A stretch of 7,759 nt of DNA, from the NCBI GenBank assembly GCA_965655865.1, contig CBFHJJ010000034.1, positions 1 through 7,759 on the forward strand, given 5' to 3'. Made by a program: the position numbers and the translations under genes. Origin of the DNA: MAG-121220-bin8 sp965655865. GTDB lineage: Bacteria; Bacteroidota; Bacteroidia; Flavobacteriales; Flavobacteriaceae. Shown here one piece after another: positions 1 to 5,659 of the stretch (position 1 is its first letter; each line of letters opens with the position of its first letter). The notes beneath the pieces were generated by a model. That model did not search any database. It was not told the DNA's origin and was given only the letters and a program-made list of their open reading frames with translations.

Positions 1-9
1 TGCATATAC

Positions 10-29
10 TCAAAAATACATTTTTTTGA
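10..29 (-). terminator. Candidate terminator hairpin downstream of trpS
   Basis: A perfect inverted repeat, TCAAAAA (10-16) and TTTTTGA (23-29), encloses a 6-nt loop. It starts 24 bp past the trpS stop codon on the minus strand. The stem is only 7 bp and nearly all A-T, with the T-tract inside the 3' arm, so it would be a weak terminator. It reads the same from both strands and could also serve a gene lying left of the window. Seen directly: the repeat. Inferred: the terminator role. Confidence 0.3.
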
Positions 30-53
30 TCTAATTTCTAAACTAAAACCTTT

Positions 54-1025
54 CTAATTATAACCCAACTTTTCTCTTACCCTATTTAAAACTGCTTTAG
101 CTACTTTATCAGCTTTTTCAGATCCTGTTTTTAAAACAGCCTCAAGCTCTTCTTTATTTGACATATAATAATTGAATTTTTCTCTCTCATTAGAAAAACT
201 TGAGAGAATATAATTCAAAAGTTCTGTTTTAGCATGGCCATATCCAAATCCACCTTTACTGTATTTTTCTTTTAAGGAATTTATTGAATTTTTATCTGCA
301 ATAAGACTGTAAAGTTTGAACACATTACAACTTTTGAAATCCTTGGGCTCGTCAATTGGGGTACTGTCAGTTTGTATTCCCATAATCTGCTTTTTCAAAG
401 CTTTTTCAGGAAGAAATACATCAATTATATTCCCTTTAGATTTACTCATTTTCTCCCCATTAGTTCCGTGAATTAATTGAGTTTCTTCGTTAACTTTTGC
501 AGATGGTAATACAAACGTTTCTCCATATATATTGTTAAATCTGGACGCAACATCTCTTGTCATTTCTAAATGTTGTTGTTGATCTTTTCCTACTGGCACT
601 TGATTAGCATCGTATAATAAAATGTCTGCTGCCATTAGCATCGGATAGGTAAAAATTCCCGCATTAACGTCATTTAATCTATCGGACTTGTCTTTGAAAG
701 AATGTGCCAATGTAAGCCTTTGATAAGGAAAATGACATGATAATATCCAAGACAGCTCTGTAGCTTGTGGGACATCACTTTGTCTATAAAAAATTGTTTT
801 TTCAGTATCTAGGCCAAAAGCTAGCCATGCAGCTGCAGTTGCGTAAGTATTATTTCTAAGAGTTTCTTTGTCTTTAATTTGAGTTAAAGAATGCATGTCG
901 GCAATAAATAAAAATGATTCGTTTTTTGATTCATTTGACATCTTAATAGCAGGGATTATGGCTCCCAAAATATTTCCTAAATGAGGAGTTCCTGTGCTCT
1001 GTATTCCTGTTAAAATTCTTGACAT
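54..1025 (-). CDS. trpS: Tryptophan--tRNA ligase (TrpRS)
   Basis: This cytoplasmic class Ic aminoacyl-tRNA synthetase activates tryptophan with ATP and charges tRNA-Trp. The 323-residue length is normal for bacterial TrpRS. The HIGH-type signature appears as PHLGN at residues 14-18 after a TGxxxTG-like start (GIQSTGTPHLGN). The second class I signature, KMSKS, is intact at 192-196. The MAADILLYDANQVPVGKDQQQH block at about 131-152 is the tryptophan/tRNA pocket, and D134 is the likely indole-binding aspartate. The ATG start places the family-typical SRILTGIQSTG at the very N-terminus. The stop is TAG. The gene lies head-to-head with plsC across 69 bp. I see no T-box-like or leader-peptide attenuator, because the spacer is too short. 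Nothing is truncated, and the assignment is secure. Confidence 0.97.
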   Translation of the reverse strand: MSRILTGIQSTGTPHLGNILGAIIPAIKMSNESKNESFLFIADMHSLTQIKDKETLRNNTYATAAAWLAFGLDTEKTIFYRQSDVPQATELSWILSCHFPYQRLTLAHSFKDKSDRLNDVNAGIFTYPMLMAADILLYDANQVPVGKDQQQHLEMTRDVASRFNNIYGETFVLPSAKVNEETQLIHGTNGEKMSKSKGNIIDVFLPEKALKKQIMGIQTDSTPIDEPKDFKSCNVFKLYSLIADKNSINSLKEKYSKGGFGYGHAKTELLNYILSSFSNEREKFNYYMSNKEELEAVLKTGSEKADKVAKAVLNRVREKLGYN

Positions 1026-1042
1026 TTATCTTAGATTAACAA

Positions 1043-1050
1043 CAAAAGTA
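1043..1050 (-). promoter_or_regulatory. Candidate Bacteroidota -7 promoter element for trpS
   Basis: Read on the minus strand, these bases are TACTTTTG, a full match to the TAnnTTTG -7 consensus of the Bacteroidota primary sigma factor. It sits 17 bp upstream of the trpS ATG, which would give a leader of roughly 10 nt. I see no convincing TTG/TTTG -33 element at the usual distance, so the assignment rests on the -7 element alone. Confidence 0.4.
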
Positions 1051-1094
1051 ATAGTTTTAAAAATTATATCACTCATTTAATTACATTTACAGTC

Positions 1095-1847
1095 ATGATA
1101 AGGTATATTAAAATAGGTTTGTGTGGTTTATATAATATATGGTTCTACACTTTAGCTGCTACTGGGATTATAATATCACTGCCACTATTTTTTATATTTT
1201 GTTTTAAAGAAGAATGGTATCCACAATTTTATTGGGTAGCTAGAAATATTTGGGCCAAACTTATTTTGTTTGGAATGGGGCTGTTTCCAAAAATAGAATT
1301 TTCAGAACCCCTTATAAAGGGGAAGAACTATATGCTAACAGCCAATCATAAAAGCATGATTGATGTAATGCTTATGCTTCAAATTAGTAAAAACCCTATC
1401 GTCTTTGTTGGGAAAAAAGAATTGGTCGAACTTCCTGTATTTGGTTTTTTCTATAAAAGAGTTTGTATACTTGTGGATAGAGAAAGTCCTGAAAGTAGAA
1501 AAGCTGTTTATGGACATGCCCAAAGAAGATTAGATCAAGGATTAAGTCTTTGTATTTTTGCTGAAGGTTTGGTGACTGCCCCAGAAATTAAACTAGCTCC
1601 ATTTAAAAATGGGGTTTTTAGGTTTTCTATTCACTGTCAAATTCCAATTGTACCTATGTCTTTTTATGACTGTGAAAGACGATATCCATATCACTTTTCT
1701 TACAATCACTTTGTTGGTGGTCCAGGACTTTTAAGGGCTAAAGTTCATCCCCATATTGAAACCCAAGGTTTAGAACGAAAGGATATGGAAAACTTAAAAC
1801 AGAAAGTTTACGATTTTATGCTTAAGGATTTAGAGCCTAGGCTTTAG
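1095..1847 (+). CDS. plsC: 1-acyl-sn-glycerol-3-phosphate acyltransferase (PlsC family)
   Basis: This membrane-associated enzyme transfers a second acyl chain to lysophosphatidic acid, giving phosphatidic acid for phospholipid synthesis. It has 250 residues, normal for the family. A hydrophobic N-terminal segment at about 9-37 should anchor it in the inner membrane. The catalytic HX4D motif is present as NHKSMID (H85, D90). Motif II, GFFYKRVCILVDR (117-129), carries the conserved arginine. Motif III is FAEGL (155-159) instead of the usual FPEGT, so the proline and threonine are replaced but the E-G pair is kept. Motif IV is IPIVPM (183-188). The ATG start leaves the membrane anchor intact. 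The 3' end overlaps convergent recA by 11 bp. The family is certain; the exact acyl acceptor (lysophosphatidic acid or another lysolipid) is inferred. Confidence 0.9.
   Translation: MIRYIKIGLCGLYNIWFYTLAATGIIISLPLFFIFCFKEEWYPQFYWVARNIWAKLILFGMGLFPKIEFSEPLIKGKNYMLTANHKSMIDVMLMLQISKNPIVFVGKKELVELPVFGFFYKRVCILVDRESPESRKAVYGHAQRRLDQGLSLCIFAEGLVTAPEIKLAPFKNGVFRFSIHCQIPIVPMSFYDCERRYPYHFSYNHFVGGPGLLRAKVHPHIETQGLERKDMENLKQKVYDFMLKDLEPRL
1834..1843. repeat. 10-bp perfect palindrome at the convergent plsC/recA ends
   Basis: AGCCTAGGCT is self-complementary and contains the recA stop codon (1837-1839 on the minus strand). Just right of it a longer imperfect hairpin is possible: GGCT (1840-1843) with AGCC (1864-1867), and GTTG (1847-1850) with CAAC (1854-1857) around a CTT loop. 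This could be a weak bidirectional terminator inside the end of recA, but no clear T-tract follows for the recA transcript. The repeat is seen; the role is inferred. Confidence 0.3.
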
Positions 1848-2835
1848 TTGCTTCAACAATTTTAGCCTCAATTTCATCTGAAAGCTCAGGATTATCTTTT
1901 AAAATTGATTTAACAGAGTCTCTTCCTTGACCCAACTTTGTGTCTCCATAACTAAACCAAGATCCGCTTTTGTCAATAATTTCATGAGCAACACCCAAGT
2001 CAATAATTTCACCCATTTTTGAAATCCCTTTTCCATACATGATATCAAATTCACTAACTTTAAAAGGAGGGGCTACTTTATTTTTTACAACTTTTACTCT
2101 AGTTTTGTTTCCTAATACGTTTCCGTTTGTGTCTTTAATTTGAGTAGATCTTCTAATGTCCAACCTAACTGATGCATAAAACTTAAGAGCATTACCCCCA
2201 GTAGTTGTTTCAGGGTTGCCAAACATAACTCCAATTTTTTCACGTAATTGATTTATAAACATTACGGTACAATTTGTTTTGCTAATGTTTGATGTTAATT
2301 TTCTCAAAGCTTGAGACATTAATCTTGCGTGTAGACCCATTTTTGAATCTCCCATTTCTCCTTCAATTTCACTTCTTGGAGTTAAAGCAGCAACAGAATC
2401 GATAACTATAATATCAACTGCTCCGGATCTGATTAAATTATCCGCAATTTCTAAGCCTTGTTCTCCATTATCTGGTTGAGATATTATTAACTCATCTATG
2501 TTAATTCCTAAATTTTGAGCATAAAATCTATCAAAAGCATGTTCTGCATCAATAAATGCGGCAATACCACCTGCTTTTTGACATTCGGCAATTGCATGAA
2601 GCGTCAAAGTTGTTTTTCCTGAAGATTCTGGGCCATATATTTCGATAACTCTTCCTTTAGGATACCCTCCAACGCCTAAAGCACCATCCAATGTCAAAGA
2701 TCCACTAGAAATTGAATCAATTTTTTCAATTTCAACATCTCCCATTTTCATTACAGTTCCTTTTCCGTAAGTTTTGTCTAATTTATCTAAAGTCAGTTGT
2801 AATGCTTTTAGTTTTGAATCTTTTTCTTTGCTCAT
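1837..2835 (-). CDS. recA: Recombinase RecA
   Basis: RecA is the cytoplasmic ATP-dependent recombinase that coats single-stranded DNA, pairs homologous strands and stimulates LexA-type autocleavage where such repressors exist. It has 332 residues without intein or break. Walker A is GPESSGKTT (68-76). The catalytic glutamate lies in DAEHAFD (E98). Walker B is VDIIVIDSVAAL (140-151). DNA-binding loop L1 follows at about 154-165, and loop L2 contains the nearly invariant GVMFGNPETTTGGNALKF. The C-terminus stops soon after the core domain and lacks the long acidic tail of E. coli RecA, ending EATKA. It is transcribed divergently from trhO and converges on plsC with an 11-bp overlap. I found no evident LexA-type operator upstream. 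Confidence 0.98.
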   Translation of the reverse strand: MSKEKDSKLKALQLTLDKLDKTYGKGTVMKMGDVEIEKIDSISSGSLTLDGALGVGGYPKGRVIEIYGPESSGKTTLTLHAIAECQKAGGIAAFIDAEHAFDRFYAQNLGINIDELIISQPDNGEQGLEIADNLIRSGAVDIIVIDSVAALTPRSEIEGEMGDSKMGLHARLMSQALRKLTSNISKTNCTVMFINQLREKIGVMFGNPETTTGGNALKFYASVRLDIRRSTQIKDTNGNVLGNKTRVKVVKNKVAPPFKVSEFDIMYGKGISKMGEIIDLGVAHEIIDKSGSWFSYGDTKLGQGRDSVKSILKDNPELSDEIEAKIVEATKA

Positions 2836-2955
2836 AAAATTGTGGAATTAAATTACATGTCTAAAGTACAATATATTTAATTTAAGTCATAGTGTATTTA
2901 AGTCGATTTTTTGTTAAATTTTAATAGCTTATTTTCGTGTTTAGATAACGAATTA
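2836..2955. promoter_or_regulatory. Divergent recA/trhO intergenic region with candidate promoters
   Basis: This 120-bp AT-rich spacer must hold the promoters of both divergent genes. For trhO, TATTTTCG (2930-2937) matches TAnnTTTG with one mismatch, and a TTG lies upstream at 2911-2913 with a 16-bp spacer, slightly short for a Bacteroidota promoter. The implied leader is about 13 nt before the ATG at 2956. For recA, the minus-strand TACTTTAG (2861-2868) also matches with one mismatch, 25 bp before the start codon, with no clear -33 element. No strong hairpin or repeat stands out. Both calls are weak pattern matches. Confidence 0.3.
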
Positions 2956-3996
2956 ATGCAACTATATAATAAGCTAAGTGCCAAAGAAAGAACAAGTCTA
3001 ATAGAGAAGGCTGGCAAAAGGCGTATTACATTGTCCTTCTATAAATATCACAAAATTAAAAACACTTCTCTTTTTAGAGATCATCTTTATTTGATGTGGG
3101 AAAAACTGAATGTGCTTGGAAGAATATATATTGCAAGTGAAGGGATTAACGCTCAACTTTCTGTACCATCACATAAGTTTAAACCATTTAAAACAAAACT
3201 TGATTCTATTGGCTTTTTAAAAGATATTAGATTAAATGTTGCGGTAGAACAAGATGATTTTTCTTTTCTAAAACTCAAGGTAAAGATTAGAAAAAACATT
3301 GTTGCAGATGGGCTTTCTGAAAACAGTTTTGATTTGTCAAATAACGGCACTCATGTTAACGCCTCTGAATTCAATACTTTGATTGACGACCCAAATACTT
3401 TACTTGTGGATATGAGAAATCATTACGAAAGTGAAATAGGTCATTTCCAAGGAGCTGTTCTGCCTGACGTTGACAGCTTTAGAGAATCCTTGCCAATTAT
3501 TGAAAAGAAATTTGAAAAACACAAAAAATCCAAAAATATAGTAATGTACTGTACCGGAGGAATTCGATGTGAAAAAGCAAGTGCATTTCTAAAGCATAAA
3601 GGGTATGAAAAAGTGTATCAACTCAATGGTGGTATAATTGAATATGCTAGACAGGTTGATCAAGATAAAATAACCAATAAGTTCTTGGGTAAAAATTTTG
3701 TTTTTGACCACCGAAGAAGTGAGTCGATTTCTGATGAAATAATCGCAAACTGTCATCAATGTGGTGAAAAATGTGACACGCATATTAACTGTGAAAATGA
3801 AGCTTGTCATCTTCTTTTTATACAATGTGCAAAATGCTCAAAAGAATTTAAAAATTGTTGTTCTCAAAAATGTTATGAAATTAATTCTCTGCCAATAGCC
3901 GATCAAAAAAAATTGAGAAAAGGGAAAAAGAATAGTAACCAAATTTTTAAAAAGGGAAGGTCAGAGGTTTTGAAGTTTAAAAAAACATCCTCTTAA
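2956..3996 (+). CDS. trhO: tRNA uridine(34) 5-hydroxylase TrhO (rhodanese/UPF0176 family)
   Basis: TrhO-family (formerly YceA) proteins carry out prephenate-independent hydroxylation of U34 in certain tRNAs, the first step to 5-(carboxy)methoxyuridine. From the chosen ATG the protein has 346 residues. The N-terminal domain carries GRIYIASEGINAQ (55-67). A rhodanese domain (about 145-235) has the active-site loop CTGGIRCEKA with catalytic C199 and a second Cys, C205. The C-terminal region has ten cysteines (C266, C269, C273, C279, C284, C291, C294, C301, C302, C306), probably metal-binding, then a Lys/Arg-rich tail. An in-frame TTG at 2911 would add 15 residues, but the ATG at 2956 gives the MQLYNKLS start typical of flavobacterial homologues as I recall them. 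It is divergent from recA and 56 bp upstream of ricT. Confidence 0.92.
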   Translation: MQLYNKLSAKERTSLIEKAGKRRITLSFYKYHKIKNTSLFRDHLYLMWEKLNVLGRIYIASEGINAQLSVPSHKFKPFKTKLDSIGFLKDIRLNVAVEQDDFSFLKLKVKIRKNIVADGLSENSFDLSNNGTHVNASEFNTLIDDPNTLLVDMRNHYESEIGHFQGAVLPDVDSFRESLPIIEKKFEKHKKSKNIVMYCTGGIRCEKASAFLKHKGYEKVYQLNGGIIEYARQVDQDKITNKFLGKNFVFDHRRSESISDEIIANCHQCGEKCDTHINCENEACHLLFIQCAKCSKEFKNCCSQKCYEINSLPIADQKKLRKGKKNSNQIFKKGRSEVLKFKKTSS

Positions 3997-3998
3997 TT

Positions 3999-4035
3999 GC
4001 TTTAAATTGCGTTCATTAATTAACTTTAAGCTTTT
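3999..4035 (+). terminator. Weak candidate terminator between trhO and ricT
   Basis: GCTTTAAA (3999-4006) can pair with TTTAAGC (4025-4031) with one bulged T, with extra GTT/AAC pairing in the loop, and TTTT follows at 4032-4035. The hairpin begins just after the trhO stop and ends 17 bp before the ricT ATG. The same stretch holds TAACTTTA (4021-4028), a one-mismatch match to TAnnTTTG, with TTG at 3997-3999 and a 21-bp spacer, so a ricT promoter could be here instead or as well. Neither role is established. Confidence 0.25.
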
Positions 4036-4052
4036 ATTAATTATTTACAAAA

Positions 4053-5177
4053 ATGAGTTGTACTAGTTGTTCTTCATCAAACGGCGCGCCTAAAGGCTGT
4101 AAAAATAACGGCACGTGTGGAACAGATGGTTGTAACAAATTAACTGTTTTTGATTGGTTAGAAAATATGGAGCCTTTAACAGATCAAAAATTAAACAATC
4201 TATTTGAGGTTAGATTTAAAAACGGAAGAAAAAATTACTACAAAAATTCTAAAGATCTTTCCCTATCTGTTGGGGCCCTTGTTGTGGTTGGTGCAGAAAG
4301 AGGTTATGACGTAGGGTTTGTTACTCTAAAGGGCGGACTTATTCCGATACAATTAAAAAGAAAAAAAATCAATCCCGAAACAACTGAATTTTATAATATT
4401 CAAAGAATTGCATCACAAGCAGATATTGACAAATGGACTAGAGCTAGGGAGAAGGAAGAGACTATTAAAAAAAAGTCGAGAGAATTGGCTATTTCATTAA
4501 GTTTAAAAATGAAAATTTCGGACGTTGAATTTCAAGGAGATGCATCAAAAGCTACTTTTTACTACACTGCTGTTGGAAGAGTTGACTTTAGGCAACTCAT
4601 TAGAAATATGGCAAGAGAATTTAGTACTCGCATTGAAATGAAACAAATTGGTTTAAGAGAAGAGGCGGCAAGACTAGGTGGTGTTGGCTCATGCGGAAGA
4701 GAACTTTGCTGTTCAACTTGGCTTACTGATTTTAGGTCAGTATCAACATCAGCTGCTAGATATCAACAACTTTCGCTTAACCCCCAAAAACTAGCAGGGC
4801 AATGCGGAAAATTAAAATGTTGTTTAAACTATGAATTAGATTTTTATCAAGAGGCGCTTAAAGACTTTCCTAAACCTAACACAAAACTTTTAACAGAAAA
4901 AGGCATAGCTTACTGTCAAAAAATTGATATTTTCAAAAAAATTCTTTGGTTTGTCTACAAAAACGATAGTATAAATTGGCATCAGATAAGTGAGGAAAAT
5001 GTTAAAAAAATTATCAAAATAAACGAAACAGGGAAAAAAATTGAGAGTCTTGAAGATTATACTATTTCTGAAATATCATCTGATATAAGTTTTGAAAATG
5101 TAGTAGGTCAAGACAGTCTTACAAGGTTTGACAAAAGAAAGAAAAAGAAAAAAAGAAAATTCTCTAAAAGAGTCTAG
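4053..5177 (+). CDS. ricT: PSP1-domain regulatory iron-sulfur protein RicT (YaaT-like)
   Basis: In Bacillus subtilis RicT (YaaT), with RicA and RicF, forms a complex that binds iron-sulfur clusters and acts with RNase Y in mRNA maturation; the role in this lineage is inferred. The 374-residue protein has a PSP1 domain with two conserved blocks: GSCGRELCC (C214, C219, C220) and GQCGKLKCC (C251, C256, C257). The first 27 residues hold five more cysteines (C3, C6, C16, C22, C27), an extension I recall as usual in Bacteroidota RicT. The centre (about 125-145) is charged and probably helical. The C-terminus ends in a very basic tail (KRKKKKKRKF, 361-370), suggesting nucleic-acid or membrane contact. 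The A-rich ATG start has no Shine-Dalgarno. Its stop lies 8 bp before gldH, so the two are probably co-transcribed. No ricA or ricF homologue is in the window. Confidence 0.88.
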   Translation: MSCTSCSSSNGAPKGCKNNGTCGTDGCNKLTVFDWLENMEPLTDQKLNNLFEVRFKNGRKNYYKNSKDLSLSVGALVVVGAERGYDVGFVTLKGGLIPIQLKRKKINPETTEFYNIQRIASQADIDKWTRAREKEETIKKKSRELAISLSLKMKISDVEFQGDASKATFYYTAVGRVDFRQLIRNMAREFSTRIEMKQIGLREEAARLGGVGSCGRELCCSTWLTDFRSVSTSAARYQQLSLNPQKLAGQCGKLKCCLNYELDFYQEALKDFPKPNTKLLTEKGIAYCQKIDIFKKILWFVYKNDSINWHQISEENVKKIIKINETGKKIESLEDYTISEISSDISFENVVGQDSLTRFDKRKKKKKRKFSKRV

Positions 5178-5185
5178 TTTAAAAT

Positions 5186-5653
5186 ATGTTAAATAGATTT
5201 CTAATTATTTTTTTAGCTACTGTGGTTGGTTCGTGTGAAACAACTGATTTTTTACAGTTTCATGACTTTGAATCTGGTTGGGGAAATTCTGAAATAGTTG
5301 AATTTAACTTTGGAGGCGAAAAACAAAAAAGTATAAAAAACATTGACTTTGTTTTAAGGCATAACAGCGATTACTCTTTTGCAAATATTTTTTTAATTTC
5401 CGAACTGTATCATTTAAATAATAAAATTCAAATTGACACTTTAGAATTCAAATTAGCTGATCCAAACGGCAAATGGTTAGGTGATAAAAAAATTAGCGTT
5501 GTTGAACACAAACTTCCTTATAAAACTGATTTTATTTTAAACGATGGTGAAACTTTTAAATTAAAAGTTAGAACTTCAATGAGATTAAATAATGAAATCA
5601 ATGAAATTGAAAATTTGGATGGAGTTCTTAACTTTGGTCTATTAATTGAATAA
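5186..5653 (+). CDS. gldH: Gliding motility lipoprotein GldH
   Basis: GldH is a lipoprotein required for gliding motility in Flavobacterium johnsoniae; its biochemical role is not known. The 155-residue protein begins with a lipoprotein signal peptide: a basic N-region (R4), a hydrophobic stretch at 5-14 and the lipobox VGSC, with lipidated C17. The mature part matches GldH as I recall it, with DTLEFKLADPNGKWLG as the most characteristic block and an N-terminal region mentioning an aromatic W in a short Gly/Ser context (SGWGNSE). It ends GVLNFGLLIE, as expected of a complete protein of this family. It sits 8 bp after ricT and 6 bp before the penicillin-binding protein gene, implying a shared transcript. 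GldH also occurs in non-gliding Bacteroidota, so it alone does not prove that the organism glides. Confidence 0.88.
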   Translation: MLNRFLIIFLATVVGSCETTDFLQFHDFESGWGNSEIVEFNFGGEKQKSIKNIDFVLRHNSDYSFANIFLISELYHLNNKIQIDTLEFKLADPNGKWLGDKKISVVEHKLPYKTDFILNDGETFKLKVRTSMRLNNEINEIENLDGVLNFGLLIE

Positions 5654-5659
5654 TCTATA

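Noticed and set aside
1082..1089. TACATTTA upstream of plsC as a -7 promoter element
   Set aside because: It ends 5 bp before the ATG, which would give an essentially leaderless transcript, it mismatches the final G of TAnnTTTG, and no -33 element is visible.
1335..1523. Minus-strand open frame antisense to plsC
   Set aside because: It covers the conserved HX4D and motif II region of plsC and encodes nothing recognisable.
2836..2955. A LexA-type SOS operator upstream of recA
   Set aside because: I saw no convincing operator-like palindrome, and many Bacteroidota lack canonical LexA boxes.
3153..3825. Minus-strand open frames antisense to trhO (3153-3350 and 3589-3825)
   Set aside because: They are opposite the conserved TrhO and rhodanese regions and encode no recognisable protein.
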